NCBI RefSeq assembly: GCF_900156825.1
Contig: NZ_FTOV01000008.1
Span: forward strand, 118,109-182,108
Length of the DNA: 64,000 nucleotides
Origin: Chryseobacterium gambrini
GTDB taxonomy: Bacteria; Bacteroidota; Bacteroidia; Flavobacteriales; Weeksellaceae
Direction: 5' to 3'
Under the pieces are notes generated by a model that was not told the origin of the DNA, did no database searches, and saw nothing but the letters and a program-made list of their open reading frames with translations. The position numbers and the translations under genes were made by a program. Shown here one piece after another: positions 9,125 to 18,238 of this stretch (its first letter is position 1; every line of letters starts with the position of its first letter).

Positions 9125-10426
9125 ATGAAAAACTATTTAGCAACAATAAGCTTGATAATACTAGTATTATTAAGCAGTACCTCTATGGCTTCAACTGCCG
9201 ACTCAGTATCATTTCTTAAGATCGGTGACAAAGTTCCTGACATAGAATTCAAAATAAAAAACTATTCAAAGCCAACAGCAAAAATATCGGACTTCAAAGG
9301 CAAGCTGGTCATATTGGATCTATGGGGAGTCAATTGCGCTTCCTGTATAGCAGCGATACCACATATGGAGGAATTGCAAAGAAAGTTTGATGGTAAAATA
9401 CAGGTCATTATGGTTACAAAAGATTCAGATGAGAAGGTGACCAAACAAGCTATACATTCTGATAATGTAAAAAATAATAGATTACCGTCGGTTACAAATG
9501 CAAAGGAACTAGCAGGATTATTTTTTTATGCTTCTCTACCTACTCATATTTGGATCGACGAAAGTGGAAAAGTTAAATACATCACAAATGGAAGTAATGC
9601 AAATGAAGCAAATATTAATAACCATTTAAAAGGTAACAATCTGAATATTAAAGAAAAAAAAGATGTGAAATTTGATATAGATGACCCACTTTTAGTAAAC
9701 TGGTATCCGTATCATAAAGAAATTTCCTTTTATACCTATCTCGCTCCAATACAGAAAGTTTATTCCAAAAGCGGCGGTACGGGTCAAAGCAAGTATGCCG
9801 ATGGTACTATTAAAAGAATTAGCAGTGATGGTTCATCACTAGCAGGTCTGTATAAGCTTGCTTTTGGACTATACGACCAAGTTTTTCCGGATAGTAAAGT
9901 TATAAATGAATCAAAAAATGCAAAGATTTACCAAGTCGATTCAAATAAGAGTATGAAAGAACAGCAAGGTTACTATTTTTACGATGTCATTAATGGTATA
10001 GGAATCAATAATGATCGACTATATAAATTCATGCAGAATGAGCTTGATATAATGTTCAATCTTAAAAGCGGCTGGGAAAAGAGACGAGTACAATGTTTTG
10101 TTTTAAAACAAAAGAAAGATAACAATTTAATATTTTCAAAAGGTGGGGCATTTAAATCTGATTTCGGCAAAGGAATGCATAAAGTAGAAAATTTTAAATG
10201 GGAATATTTTCTAAGAGCTCAGAGAGGTTCAGCAAGTTTAAATTTTGAGTTAATAGATGAAACTGGAATTTTACCAGATCAACTCGTAAGTTTAAGTATA
10301 AGCACAAATTGGAGAAATTTTCATGAAATCAACTCTTCACTTGAAAGATATGGGTTATTCATTGAAGAACAAACTAGAAATTTTAACTGTATAGTGTTGA
10401 AGGATATGGATAAGGAATCAAAATAA
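9125..10426 (+). CDS. TlpA-like thioredoxin-fold protein with extra C-terminal domain
   Basis: This 433-residue exported protein has a signal peptide (residues 1-23) and a thioredoxin/AhpC-TSA-like domain (about 30-160). The redox motif is WGVNCASC, with cysteines 71 and 74. The region around THIWIDESGKVKYITNG matches the strand and loop before the end of TlpA folds, although the usual cis-proline there is less clear. The remaining roughly 270 residues are a less conserved domain I cannot name; similar C-terminal extensions occur in TlpA proteins next to Bacteroidota SusCD pairs. It likely acts as a periplasmic thiol oxidoreductase. It is the last gene of the susC-susD operon and ends 19 bp from the convergent peptide gene. 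Confidence 0.85.
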   Translation: MKNYLATISLIILVLLSSTSMASTADSVSFLKIGDKVPDIEFKIKNYSKPTAKISDFKGKLVILDLWGVNCASCIAAIPHMEELQRKFDGKIQVIMVTKDSDEKVTKQAIHSDNVKNNRLPSVTNAKELAGLFFYASLPTHIWIDESGKVKYITNGSNANEANINNHLKGNNLNIKEKKDVKFDIDDPLLVNWYPYHKEISFYTYLAPIQKVYSKSGGTGQSKYADGTIKRISSDGSSLAGLYKLAFGLYDQVFPDSKVINESKNAKIYQVDSNKSMKEQQGYYFYDVINGIGINNDRLYKFMQNELDIMFNLKSGWEKRRVQCFVLKQKKDNNLIFSKGGAFKSDFGKGMHKVENFKWEYFLRAQRGSASLNFELIDETGILPDQLVSLSISTNWRNFHEINSSLERYGLFIEEQTRNFNCIVLKDMDKESK

Positions 10427-10444
10427 TGTAAAAATATAGGAACT

Positions 10445-10732
10445 TTAAGGTATCCCTCCTGTTTCTATTGCATCGGGTATAGTATTTGGTTTTTGGGGAT
10501 TTGACGGGTCAGATACTTTTGAGTATCCTAATGCGCAAGGATAATTACTAGAGTTATCACATAGGGAGGTCTCATCGTATATTAAAAACACATGAGTAGT
10601 TGCATCGAACCAATATAATGCTGCCTTATTGGTTTTAATTGCATTACTTTTATTATATCTTGGCGTATAAAAAGCAAAATGTAAAAAACATAACAGTCCG
10701 AAAAATAAGGTAAGTGACTTTAATGTTATCAT
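10445..10732 (-). CDS. Small exported peptide, DUF6520-like, copy 1
   Basis: This 95-residue protein has a hydrophobic N-terminal signal or anchor (residues about 3-22) and a conserved body. It shares LYWFDAT, a cysteine pair (C...PC), GY, DPSNPQ and a final D-x-I-x-TG pattern with the next gene upstream (10809-11096), so the two are tandem duplicates. The signal sequences differ while the mature parts match, showing selection on the exported part. I assign the DUF6520-like label from memory of Bacteroidota small proteins of this form; function is unknown. Two cysteines could form a disulfide, which fits the nearby MauE/DoxX-like and thioredoxin-like proteins. Confidence 0.7.
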   Translation of the reverse strand: MITLKSLTLFFGLLCFLHFAFYTPRYNKSNAIKTNKAALYWFDATTHVFLIYDETSLCDNSSNYPCALGYSKVSDPSNPQKPNTIPDAIETGGIP

Positions 10733-10762
10733 ATCTATGGTGTGTTAAATTCTATAAAGTTA

Positions 10763-10798
10763 GAAATCAAAAGGAAGGAAACCCTTCCTTTTGATTTC
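10763..10798 (-). terminator. Long inverted repeat between the two peptide genes
   Basis: A perfect 16-bp stem (GAAATCAAAAGGAAGG and its complement) with a 4-nt loop lies between the end of the upstream peptide gene (10809) and the start of the downstream copy (10732). The stem itself carries A and T tracts, so it could work as a terminator or as an RNA-stabilising hairpin that gives the two peptides different expression levels. Confidence 0.65.
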
Positions 10799-10808
10799 GT
10801 TGTAGTAG

Positions 10809-11096
10809 TTACTGTTTTTCTCCGGTATCTATTCGATCCGGTGTACCGCTTGGTCTTTGTGGATTGCTTGGGTTGGCCACAGCTGCATAACCAACCTCAC
10901 AAGGATTTGAATTTGAAAGATCACATCCTGATGACTCTGAATGACCAATGTAAGCGTTTGTTGTAGCATCAAACCAGTACAGTGGTGCTTTAGTTTCATT
11001 TTTAGTTACTTCCTTATCTTTTGGGCCAAAAGAAAAAGCGGCAAACGTACCTAGTGCAATAGCTGCAACTCCTAGTGTAATTCTAATTGATTTCAT
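10809..11096 (-). CDS. Small exported peptide, DUF6520-like, copy 2
   Basis: This 95-residue paralogue of the gene at 10445 has a signal segment at residues about 6-24 (LGVAAIALGTFAAFSF). The mature part has APLYWFDATTNAY, a cysteine pair in GCDLSNSNPCEVGY, and NPSNPQRP followed by PDRIDTG. The same order of conserved blocks in both copies supports a recent tandem duplication with divergence of the signal region. It is transcribed with the MauE-like and lipoprotein genes upstream on the same strand. Probably periplasmic or surface-linked. Function unknown; in similar clusters such peptides accompany redox membrane proteins and TPR-AraC regulators. Confidence 0.72.
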   Translation of the reverse strand: MKSIRITLGVAAIALGTFAAFSFGPKDKEVTKNETKAPLYWFDATTNAYIGHSESSGCDLSNSNPCEVGYAAVANPSNPQRPSGTPDRIDTGEKQ

Positions 11097-11199
11097 GATG
11101 TTTGGTGCTTTTATAAATCAAAAAGCTAAACTTTAGTTTTTTGCCTACTCTGAGTTTCAGGTTTTCGGCTTTCCCTGTTTTGGTTATTAGTTTTAAAAT

Positions 11200-11646
11200 T
11201 TAGTACGTGGTCTGAACATGACTACTGTGTGGCGGACTTTTATACGAAAACATGATCAGACCAATGATATTTAGCGTCAGCACCGCAAGATTAATCCACA
11301 GTTGATCATTCCAGTTCAACCCTCTATAAAGCGAGATACATGAAGATGGTATGCTTGGTGCAAACTTTAAGATGTAGATTAAATATCCTGTATATAACAG
11401 CAGAACAGATAGCGAAGTAATAAGTCCAATTTTCCGCCAAGACTTCTTTATCAACAATACTACAAGTGATAAATGTAGTAGCTGTAGAATGTAAGGCAAG
11501 GATGATCCAAAAGACGATAATATATATGCACCATTGATCTGCCTTCTGAAAGTGTCAAAATTACGAACCTTACTGACAAACGTATATGCCCACATGAGTA
11601 GGAGTAAGAATATAATTGTTTCGGCTATCAAGTTTTTCGTTCGCAT
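11200..11646 (-). CDS. MauE/DoxX-like redox-associated membrane protein
   Basis: This short integral membrane protein has about four hydrophobic helices, starting with LIAETIIFLLLLMWAYTFVSK and ending with NLAVLTLNIIGLIMF. The arrangement and the pattern of a first helix followed by K-x-R-N-F-D-T-F-R resemble the MauE/DoxX-like family, thought to help disulfide or thiol chemistry at the membrane. The open frame could extend upstream to 11691, but the methionine at 11646 (MRTKNLIAE) sits just before the first helix and is the better start. It lies between the lipoprotein and peptide genes in a minus-strand cluster. A role in maturing the cysteine-containing peptides is an inference from neighbourhood only. 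Confidence 0.7.
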   Translation of the reverse strand: MRTKNLIAETIIFLLLLMWAYTFVSKVRNFDTFRRQINGAYILSSFGSSLPYILQLLHLSLVVLLIKKSWRKIGLITSLSVLLLYTGYLIYILKFAPSIPSSCISLYRGLNWNDQLWINLAVLTLNIIGLIMFSYKSPPHSSHVQTTY

Positions 11647-11706
11647 GGCAAGATTATTTTGTGATTTACGTTGAAAGGCTATTTCGCGCACAGTTTAAAT
11701 CGAGTA

Positions 11707-11949
11707 TTATTTCGAGGTTTTCCATTGGCCACCATGTCTGATCGGTGGGTCTTTGATCGTCTCATCAGTGTCGGAGTCGTTGGAAACGATTCCTGCTTGA
11801 ATTGTATCGCTATTTTTTGACATTTCTGTTTTTGAGTTGACAATATTCAGTTTTTCCAGTTCTAGCGGTTCCTCAATTTCGGATTCTCTACAGGAGTGTA
11901 AAATGACCGCTCCTGCGATGATTAATATTGTTGAGATAATAGTTTTCAT
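11707..11949 (-). CDS. Small predicted lipoprotein
   Basis: This 80-residue protein has a clear lipoprotein signal (hydrophobic run ISTILIIAGAVILHSC, acylated cysteine at about residue 20). The short hydrophilic, acidic tail ends in PPIRHGGQWKTSK. No known domain. It is first in the minus-strand cluster with the MauE-like and DUF6520-like genes, 251 bp from the divergent regulator gene at 12200. Likely a surface or periplasmic peptide of the same functional unit. Confidence 0.6.
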   Translation of the reverse strand: MKTIISTILIIAGAVILHSCRESEIEEPLELEKLNIVNSKTEMSKNSDTIQAGIVSNDSDTDETIKDPPIRHGGQWKTSK

Positions 11950-12199
11950 TTTGTTAAAAATTTTAAGAATTATCCCGGCCGGTTATTTCGAATTCAAGAG
12001 CGAAGGTAGAGGGCATTGGAAGACGGAAAAACTGTTTAGTGCGCCCGTTGAACAATTTGAATGCGCAAATTGTTCAAATTGAGCATTGTTATAAAGTTGA
12101 TAATCAATGTTTTAAAACATTTTTATGGTATGTTGCAGTTTTTCGTTTTTAATAAATCATGGTTTGGCGATTTTTATTAATTTTATATAAACTTGACCT

Positions 12200-13939
12200 A
12201 TGAAATTCTCCTCTTTTCATATCATAATTGTTTTATGTTTGTTTCACTGTGAATTTCTCTGTGCCCAGCAAGAGGAATACAGTAAGTATTATTATATAAG
12301 GAGAAATTATGAAGTGTTCTCAGAGAATGATTTCAGGGCGCTTCCATTCATACGTCAGTACATTGCTGAAGCAAAAAAGGATAAGGATTATGATAAATTA
12401 TATCAGGGATATGCAGACGGTGTTGAATTTTCCGCCGATCGTAATGAAAAGCTAAAATTTGCAGACAGTACAATCATTGCCGCAAAATTATCTCGTAAGC
12501 CGGCGTTAGTAAGTTCTGCATACCTTGAAAAGGGTGTTGTCTACTATTTCCATTTTAAAAAATACCAATTGGCATTGAATGAGTTTCTTATAGCAGTTCA
12601 GTATGCACCAAAAGATATAGATCCCTATTATCAGAACCGGCTAAATTATCTGATCGGTGTAGTCAAAAGCTATATAGGCTACTACGATGAGGCATTGCCC
12701 ATTTTTATAAAGACACGGAACCATTTTGCGTCAGAGCTAAAGAAACAGCAAGATCCTAATATTCTATATGATTCTAGACGAGGTAACTATAATAGTCTTC
12801 ATCAGATGGCTATTTGTTATCGAAATATGGGGAAATTTTCACTTGCCGATTCTATTGTTAGCATTGGACTTACAGAAATCGGTTCCACCCGTGAACATAG
12901 GCAGGAATCTGGATATTTTATAAAAGAAAAAGGAATTTCAGAGTTTCGGAAAAAAGAATTTTCAACTGCTATCGCCTCACTTATCGCTTCATCAGTAGCA
13001 CTTTCAAAAATTAATGATTTTTCATGGTTAGCTGTAAACTATTCATATTTGGGAAAATCCTATCTTGCATTGGGTGATGAACCTTATGCTTTAAAAAACT
13101 TTGAAAAAGTCGATTCCATTTTTCAGAAGCATGGTTTCATTGTACCAGAAGTTCGGGATACCTATGAACTTTTGATTGATCATTACAAAGCAAATAATGG
13201 CGTAGAGAAGCAATTATATTATACCAATCAGCTTTTAAAAGTAGATAGTGTCCTATTCAGAGATTTCAATTATCTGTCCCGAAAGATAAGCAAGGAGTAT
13301 GATACACGTTTACTGAAAGAAGATAAAAAACGACTAGAAAAGAAATCCATAAAAGATAAAGTGGCCCAATGGGGTTTAGGTACAGTCGCAGTCACTTTTG
13401 CTGCTACCATGTTGTTTTATAAAAGAAGAGAAAAAAGAATCCGAAGGAAATATGACATTCTGGAGCAAAAGATCAAAGCTAGAGACAGCGCCAATATAGC
13501 TATTAAAATAGAAGAAAAGCAAGATGGCAATAAGCTTGAAATTGACCAAAAAGTTATAGAGGAAATACTGCATAAATTACAGGATTTTGAGGATAAGGGA
13601 GGATTTAGGGAGAATGGGATTACACAGCATAAATTGGCTGATAAATTTGATACTAATCATTTCTATCTGTCACAGATCGTGAACGAATACAAAGGCATGA
13701 ATTTTACAAAATACCTCATAGATTTAAGGATCAAATATATAACTGATAAACTCTATAATGACCCGGAATACCGCAAATATAAGATCGAAACGCTTGCGGA
13801 AGAATGTGGTATGGGCTCAAGAAATCATTTTTCGAAACTTTTCAAAGAAATCAATGGAATAGGTCCTGCCGAATTTATCAAGAGACGCTTGCACGATATT
13901 AATATGGAGCAGAACCTCACCATTGAGACAGTAATTTAG
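12200..13939 (+). CDS. TPR-containing AraC-family transcription regulator, membrane-anchored
   Basis: This 579-residue regulator has a signal-like N-terminus and a sensor region of tetratricopeptide-like helical repeats (about residues 40-370; for example ALPIFIKTRNHFA and SYLGKSYLALGDEPYALKNFEKV). One membrane helix follows (about 394-410, GLGTVAVTFAATMLFYKRR), then a coiled linker and a C-terminal AraC helix-turn-helix pair (about 470-570, with YLSQIVNEYKGMNFTKYL and RNHFSKLFKEINGIGPAEF). This TPR-TM-AraC design is widespread in Flavobacteriia. The gene is divergent from the lipoprotein/MauE/DUF6520 cluster and probably controls it. What the extracytoplasmic TPR part senses is unknown. Confidence 0.88.
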   Translation: MKFSSFHIIIVLCLFHCEFLCAQQEEYSKYYYIRRNYEVFSENDFRALPFIRQYIAEAKKDKDYDKLYQGYADGVEFSADRNEKLKFADSTIIAAKLSRKPALVSSAYLEKGVVYYFHFKKYQLALNEFLIAVQYAPKDIDPYYQNRLNYLIGVVKSYIGYYDEALPIFIKTRNHFASELKKQQDPNILYDSRRGNYNSLHQMAICYRNMGKFSLADSIVSIGLTEIGSTREHRQESGYFIKEKGISEFRKKEFSTAIASLIASSVALSKINDFSWLAVNYSYLGKSYLALGDEPYALKNFEKVDSIFQKHGFIVPEVRDTYELLIDHYKANNGVEKQLYYTNQLLKVDSVLFRDFNYLSRKISKEYDTRLLKEDKKRLEKKSIKDKVAQWGLGTVAVTFAATMLFYKRREKRIRRKYDILEQKIKARDSANIAIKIEEKQDGNKLEIDQKVIEEILHKLQDFEDKGGFRENGITQHKLADKFDTNHFYLSQIVNEYKGMNFTKYLIDLRIKYITDKLYNDPEYRKYKIETLAEECGMGSRNHFSKLFKEINGIGPAEFIKRRLHDINMEQNLTIETVI

Positions 13940-14010
13940 TGAGTCCAATTTGAGTTTTTTATTCAGCCTGTCCTAATTCAGGAGATTACCTGACATCAGG
14001 CAGGAATAAT

Positions 14011-15567
14011 TTACAATATATTATTATCTAAATCATCAATTATTATTTTGTAAATGTTGTCCTTTAAATTGTCTGTTAGATCGTTCCTGTCCAGTAGAAA
14101 ATTTTGCTGTTCGTTATTAATCAACTTATTTTTTATGTTATCAATGCTATGTTCAACCATTGACTGTGTTACCTGAAACTGAAATGCCAAGCTTTTTGCT
14201 GTTACCGGACTTTCTTTCTTTGCCATTAATTGGGAAGTAATACTGAGGCTCAGCCAATCATCAAGTCGAAGGTTCTTAGAATTAGGCAAAGATTTTATTA
14301 TTTTTTCATATGGGTTATTTTCAAGTTGAAAAGTTTCTAAAATCCTAATCTGTTCCGAATAGTCCCATACTACATCTTTATAAGACTTTTCAAGAGGTCT
14401 ATATGATGTCCAGGCACTGTCACTATGTAGATTTGAAATAATTTCTTCACACATCTCATTTATAGTAATCTTGTCAGGGTGTTTAATGGAGTGCTCAATA
14501 AATGCTCTCATTCCTACATTAAACATGCAAGGTTCCTGTAATTCCATGTGAGGTATAGGATCTCCGAAATGATTTGCGGCCAGTAATCGTAGTGCTTGTA
14601 GATCAGAAGCATTTTCCAAGGGTAATATCCTTTCTTCAATATTCCGCAGCATTATACGAAAAAGATGGTCATTTGTTTCTTCATTGCTAAGTAAATAGGC
14701 ATAGCAAACCGCAATTGCTAAAATGGGATTTCGCCATTTTGAATGTGCAGTATTATTAATCAGAGACTGCGGAACATAATAGATCCCATTTTCCAGATTT
14801 CTTAAAATTGCGTCTAACTGAATTGTTTCCTGTTCTTGCAATCTATGATGGCTGTTCTGTCGAACAAGTTGAACCCTTGCTGTCGAAAAAATAGGTGTAC
14901 GTTTGAAAGTGAGGTAGAATTGGGTTTGCCATTCTGGAAATACATACAATGGAATTTCTCTTGATTTAGAATTGCCTTTATATACAAGATAGTAGATACC
15001 GGGTTCCATTTTTGCGTGGAATGCCAACCAACCGTCACGTGTATCTTCTTTAACGTTTGTTTCATTATACAGGCGATAAATTACCTTTCTATCACTGTTC
15101 AATATTGAAAAGCGCCATCCCATAGACTGGGCTACATTTTCCTGCTTTCCTTTTATAATTTCATCGGGGTATCTAAAAAATAAAAACAACGATGCATCAT
15201 TATCGCTAATTTCCATGTTATCCATAGTGGATCTTTGGCTCCACTGATTAACAGCATTTTGGTAATAATTTTTGGTACTTCGCAAGAAATCTGCCGGAAT
15301 AGACGAAAAAGAGCCTTTATTTTCCCATGTTAATTGAAGATCTTCTTCCAATCTGATGAATTTCTGTTCAAATTTTTCATTGGAAAAGATCTGTAGCTGA
15401 TAAAGCCCGCGGGGTAGATTTTTTGCTATCTCCTCATGTCGGCTAACTAACATTTCTCCTTTACCACTGAACAGTTTAAGCAAAACAAATTCGCTTAGCG
15501 GGCCTACAACAGAAAAGTTAAAATTAAACTCTTGTTGTTCATTCATTTCTTGTGTTCTAAATACCAT
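14011..15567 (-). CDS. Large protein coupled to the caspase gene; two beta modules plus helical tail
   Basis: This 518-residue protein of unknown family is the last gene of a three-gene minus-strand operon and overlaps the caspase gene by 11 bp. Residues about 10-80 and 150-235 each look like a small beta domain ending in a G-[LI]-Y-x-[LI] turn (RGLYQLQIF and PGIYYLVYKG) followed by strands. A similar pattern (KGLYTIYYE) occurs in the C-terminal region of the caspase. The rest (about 260-518) is helical and hydrophilic; residues 440-515 may hold a degenerate helix-turn-helix (FQVTQSMVEHSIDNIKNK). There is no signal peptide. It could be the regulator, scaffold or substrate of the protease. An alternative start is the methionine at codon 8. 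Confidence 0.75.
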   Translation of the reverse strand: MVFRTQEMNEQQEFNFNFSVVGPLSEFVLLKLFSGKGEMLVSRHEEIAKNLPRGLYQLQIFSNEKFEQKFIRLEEDLQLTWENKGSFSSIPADFLRSTKNYYQNAVNQWSQRSTMDNMEISDNDASLFLFFRYPDEIIKGKQENVAQSMGWRFSILNSDRKVIYRLYNETNVKEDTRDGWLAFHAKMEPGIYYLVYKGNSKSREIPLYVFPEWQTQFYLTFKRTPIFSTARVQLVRQNSHHRLQEQETIQLDAILRNLENGIYYVPQSLINNTAHSKWRNPILAIAVCYAYLLSNEETNDHLFRIMLRNIEERILPLENASDLQALRLLAANHFGDPIPHMELQEPCMFNVGMRAFIEHSIKHPDKITINEMCEEIISNLHSDSAWTSYRPLEKSYKDVVWDYSEQIRILETFQLENNPYEKIIKSLPNSKNLRLDDWLSLSITSQLMAKKESPVTAKSLAFQFQVTQSMVEHSIDNIKNKLINNEQQNFLLDRNDLTDNLKDNIYKIIIDDLDNNIL

Positions 15568-16573
15568 AACTTAATGTTTTTATTGTCCCATCAATCCTTA
15601 TTGGTTTTGCATCAGATTGTTCATTTTCATAGTAAATAGTATAAAGTCCTTTAGACAAAGGTATTATCCAAGGTTCATTTACATCTGAGATACCTTCTTT
15701 TAAAACATTAAGGTCTGAATCTTCCAGTATGGCCTTTTTACCACTGACAGTAAAAGTAATCTGCACATTGGTAATATTTACAGTCAGTCCATCTATTATT
15801 GTCGTGTCAGCATGATCACCCTGGATATTTGGGACCTGAACTTTTTTAGTTTGCGCAGCGATCTTTGGCAGATCTCTTTCGAGGTGATTTGCTAACGAAA
15901 GGGAAGTTATTTTGCCATCTTTTTCAGCTGCTCCCCTTAAGCCACGTAAAAGCGATTCCGTAAATATTCCCCTGATTCCATCTTCTTGTAAACTTCCACT
16001 TTCTGACTGTATAAGCGCTTCATAAGCTTGATTAGTAAATTCGGAAGCTGAATAGACATATGATCTGCATGCTCCTGCCGTTGCAGCAGGCATAACATTG
16101 CCAAACGATGGTGGCGCACCATTCACGGCTACTTTCCGATTTCTGCAACAATCAAAGAAAAAGAATATTTCACTGAAAATTCCTGATTCGATCAAGGTGG
16201 TACGGTAATCACCTGATGAAAGGGCGTGGTTTCTAAAAAAGGTATCCCATTGAGGCAGAACAAGCGCTGTGTCATTCCAGGATAATCCAAGACCATGTCC
16301 GGAAAAGTAGAAATATAACCTTCTGCCTTTTCGCCTCTTGGTTCTGCTGTTGATTTTACCGAAACATTGATCAATGGTATACTGTATTGGTAATAGAGAA
16401 TCTTTTTCTGAAAGTACAAGATAGCAGTTATCAGGTGGAACATACCCTCCCTTTTCGTCAACAACCCAATTATGAAATCTTTTGGCGTCCTTATCCGGCC
16501 CTTTTAACGTTGCTAATTCAGCATAGTGGTTAACACCAACTATTACTGCATAATCGTCTATATTTGCAGGCAT
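15557..16573 (-). CDS. Caspase-family (C14-like) cysteine protease
   Basis: This 338-residue protein has a caspase-hemoglobinase fold. It starts DDYAVIVGVNHYAELATLKGPDKDA, then has the catalytic histidine in YFYFSGHG (His93) and the catalytic cysteine in FFFFDCCRN (probably Cys143). All active-site elements look intact. Residues about 255-338 are a separate beta-rich domain with KGLYTIYYE, similar in pattern to modules of the downstream partner. The upstream neighbour is a GHSAG hydrolase gene ending 4 bp away, and the downstream gene overlaps by 11 bp, so three proteins are made together. Bacterial caspases often act in defence or programmed cell death after cleaving a partner encoded beside them. 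That role is inference here. Confidence 0.88.
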   Translation of the reverse strand: MPANIDDYAVIVGVNHYAELATLKGPDKDAKRFHNWVVDEKGGYVPPDNCYLVLSEKDSLLPIQYTIDQCFGKINSRTKRRKGRRLYFYFSGHGLGLSWNDTALVLPQWDTFFRNHALSSGDYRTTLIESGIFSEIFFFFDCCRNRKVAVNGAPPSFGNVMPAATAGACRSYVYSASEFTNQAYEALIQSESGSLQEDGIRGIFTESLLRGLRGAAEKDGKITSLSLANHLERDLPKIAAQTKKVQVPNIQGDHADTTIIDGLTVNITNVQITFTVSGKKAILEDSDLNVLKEGISDVNEPWIIPLSKGLYTIYYENEQSDAKPIRIDGTIKTLSYGI

Positions 16574-16577
16574 TTTG

Positions 16578-18077
16578 TTATTGCTTTATTATATGGATAA
16601 TACTATCCAATGTCGTTTCTTCATCATCGTCAAAGGCTCCATGTTTTCGTGCTCCAGATCGGAATCCGTCTAACGCGCTTTTATCCGTCACTGCATAAAC
16701 AGTATGACCTTCTTTTTTTAGAAAATCTGATATTTGGATGGCATTATCATCATTATATGGGTGATTCCCTGTCGTATGTCTTTGGAGCCCTAAAATCAAT
16801 GCATCGCTCTCATCTTCCAGTATCCCTGAAATTAGATATAGGAGGGACCTTGGGTACACAAAGTAAAACAGTCTATCCTTTTTCTCATATTCGTCGGACA
16901 TAGTGAAACATCTGAATGAACTAAAGATCGAAGGGTTTTTAAGGATGGTATCTTTAAAAAGATCTGTACGACATGCTGGAGCCATGAAAATAACATTACG
17001 AAATTTTATGTCATAGCCTTTGGCCGATATCATTTTTATCAATTCACAGATGACGATAGAACCAGCAGAATGTCCCACTAAATCGATTGTTAATTTTTTG
17101 CCTGTTTCTTCTTGATACTCAGCAAGCTTTTTTATGAAATATAATCCTACAGGCCACTGAGTGTAATCTCCTTCAAAGTCGCTGTGCTTCCACATATCTG
17201 TGGCTTTCTTTTTCATATTTCCCCAAAGCCAATTCCCAAGTTCCGAAACATACAATTCACGCATGGTCTCTTCGGCAACTGTTGGATAAAAATCATGATT
17301 TCTTTTTTTTATATAACGCTTTATAACACGGATTGCAACTTTGGTTGCTCCTATGATCACTTCCATTGTGGTGATTAACCCTTTGGCATTTTCTTCTAAA
17401 TTGTGCTTGTACTTAGGATCTAAGATATCTTCTTCAGCCTGACTTTTTTCAGTAGAAATAAGTTCCTGTAGTTCTGGGTCGCTTTCTATTTCAAGTTCGA
17501 GCTCTGCTTGTAATTCACTCTCTAAGATCAGGATCCCACTTTCATCCATTGCAGATTCAGCATCTAAAATTGTTGCTGATTTTGCGCCCGCATTAATCTG
17601 ATAGCTTTCAAAAGGTGCTTCTTTTCTGAGTTCGGCTTCAATTTCTTCTTCTGAAAATTGAGCAAAACCTTTTGCACCGTCGAAAAGATCATCAGGTTCA
17701 ATTCCTAATTTTGGACCTGTGACCTTTAAAACTTTTATTAAAATTTTCCTGAAAAAATCAGAATTAGAAATGGTCGTTAGATTATCTGTAATTGTCTTCA
17801 TCCAGCCTGTCTCCCAGACAAAGCAGAATGCATGGGAATCAGAACCGGAGCTGCTATATCTTACAATTCTTTCAGCGGTTTTCAATCCTTCGTCCGCGGG
17901 AACCAATCCACCGTGAAAGTATAACAGTAACTTAGATTTATTATTTTCCTTTAAGAACTTGAACAATGAATCAACCTCCTCTGGAGTTGAATTGTACAGG
18001 GGATTATTGTTAGGATAGAATGTACCATGTTTTCCAACATGGACGTAATTGATCCTGTTTAATAGGCTATTTTGCAT
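16578..18077 (-). CDS. Alpha/beta-hydrolase (lipase-like) of the caspase operon
   Basis: This 499-residue protein contains KLLLYFHGGLVP near residue 55 (an HGG oxyanion-type motif) and IDLVGHSAGSIVICE near residue 337 (nucleophile elbow G-H-S-A-G). Both are standard for lipase/esterase-type alpha/beta hydrolases. A long acidic, helical insert (residues about 120-240, with many Glu/Asp around ELQAELELEIESDPELQELI) separates the two and is not typical of metabolic esterases. A catalytic Asp and His are expected after residue 380 but cannot be placed surely. It is the first gene of the operon with the caspase. A proteolytically controlled lipase effector is a reasonable hypothesis; the acidic insert would be a natural cleavage or inhibitory segment. 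Confidence 0.8.
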   Translation of the reverse strand: MQNSLLNRINYVHVGKHGTFYPNNNPLYNSTPEEVDSLFKFLKENNKSKLLLYFHGGLVPADEGLKTAERIVRYSSSGSDSHAFCFVWETGWMKTITDNLTTISNSDFFRKILIKVLKVTGPKLGIEPDDLFDGAKGFAQFSEEEIEAELRKEAPFESYQINAGAKSATILDAESAMDESGILILESELQAELELEIESDPELQELISTEKSQAEEDILDPKYKHNLEENAKGLITTMEVIIGATKVAIRVIKRYIKKRNHDFYPTVAEETMRELYVSELGNWLWGNMKKKATDMWKHSDFEGDYTQWPVGLYFIKKLAEYQEETGKKLTIDLVGHSAGSIVICELIKMISAKGYDIKFRNVIFMAPACRTDLFKDTILKNPSIFSSFRCFTMSDEYEKKDRLFYFVYPRSLLYLISGILEDESDALILGLQRHTTGNHPYNDDNAIQISDFLKKEGHTVYAVTDKSALDGFRSGARKHGAFDDDEETTLDSIIHIIKQ

Positions 18078-18238
18078 TATAAATGGCTTGTTAGTTTCTA
18101 GCTACAATATAATAAATTTTTGAATACTAATATGCAGGATAAATATTGTTTTGCATTTCAGTTAAAAAAAATATTTGTTTGCTGGATCAATCGGGATTTT
18201 CTAATTTTTGCTATAAGCTCATTTCGTATATTTAACTT

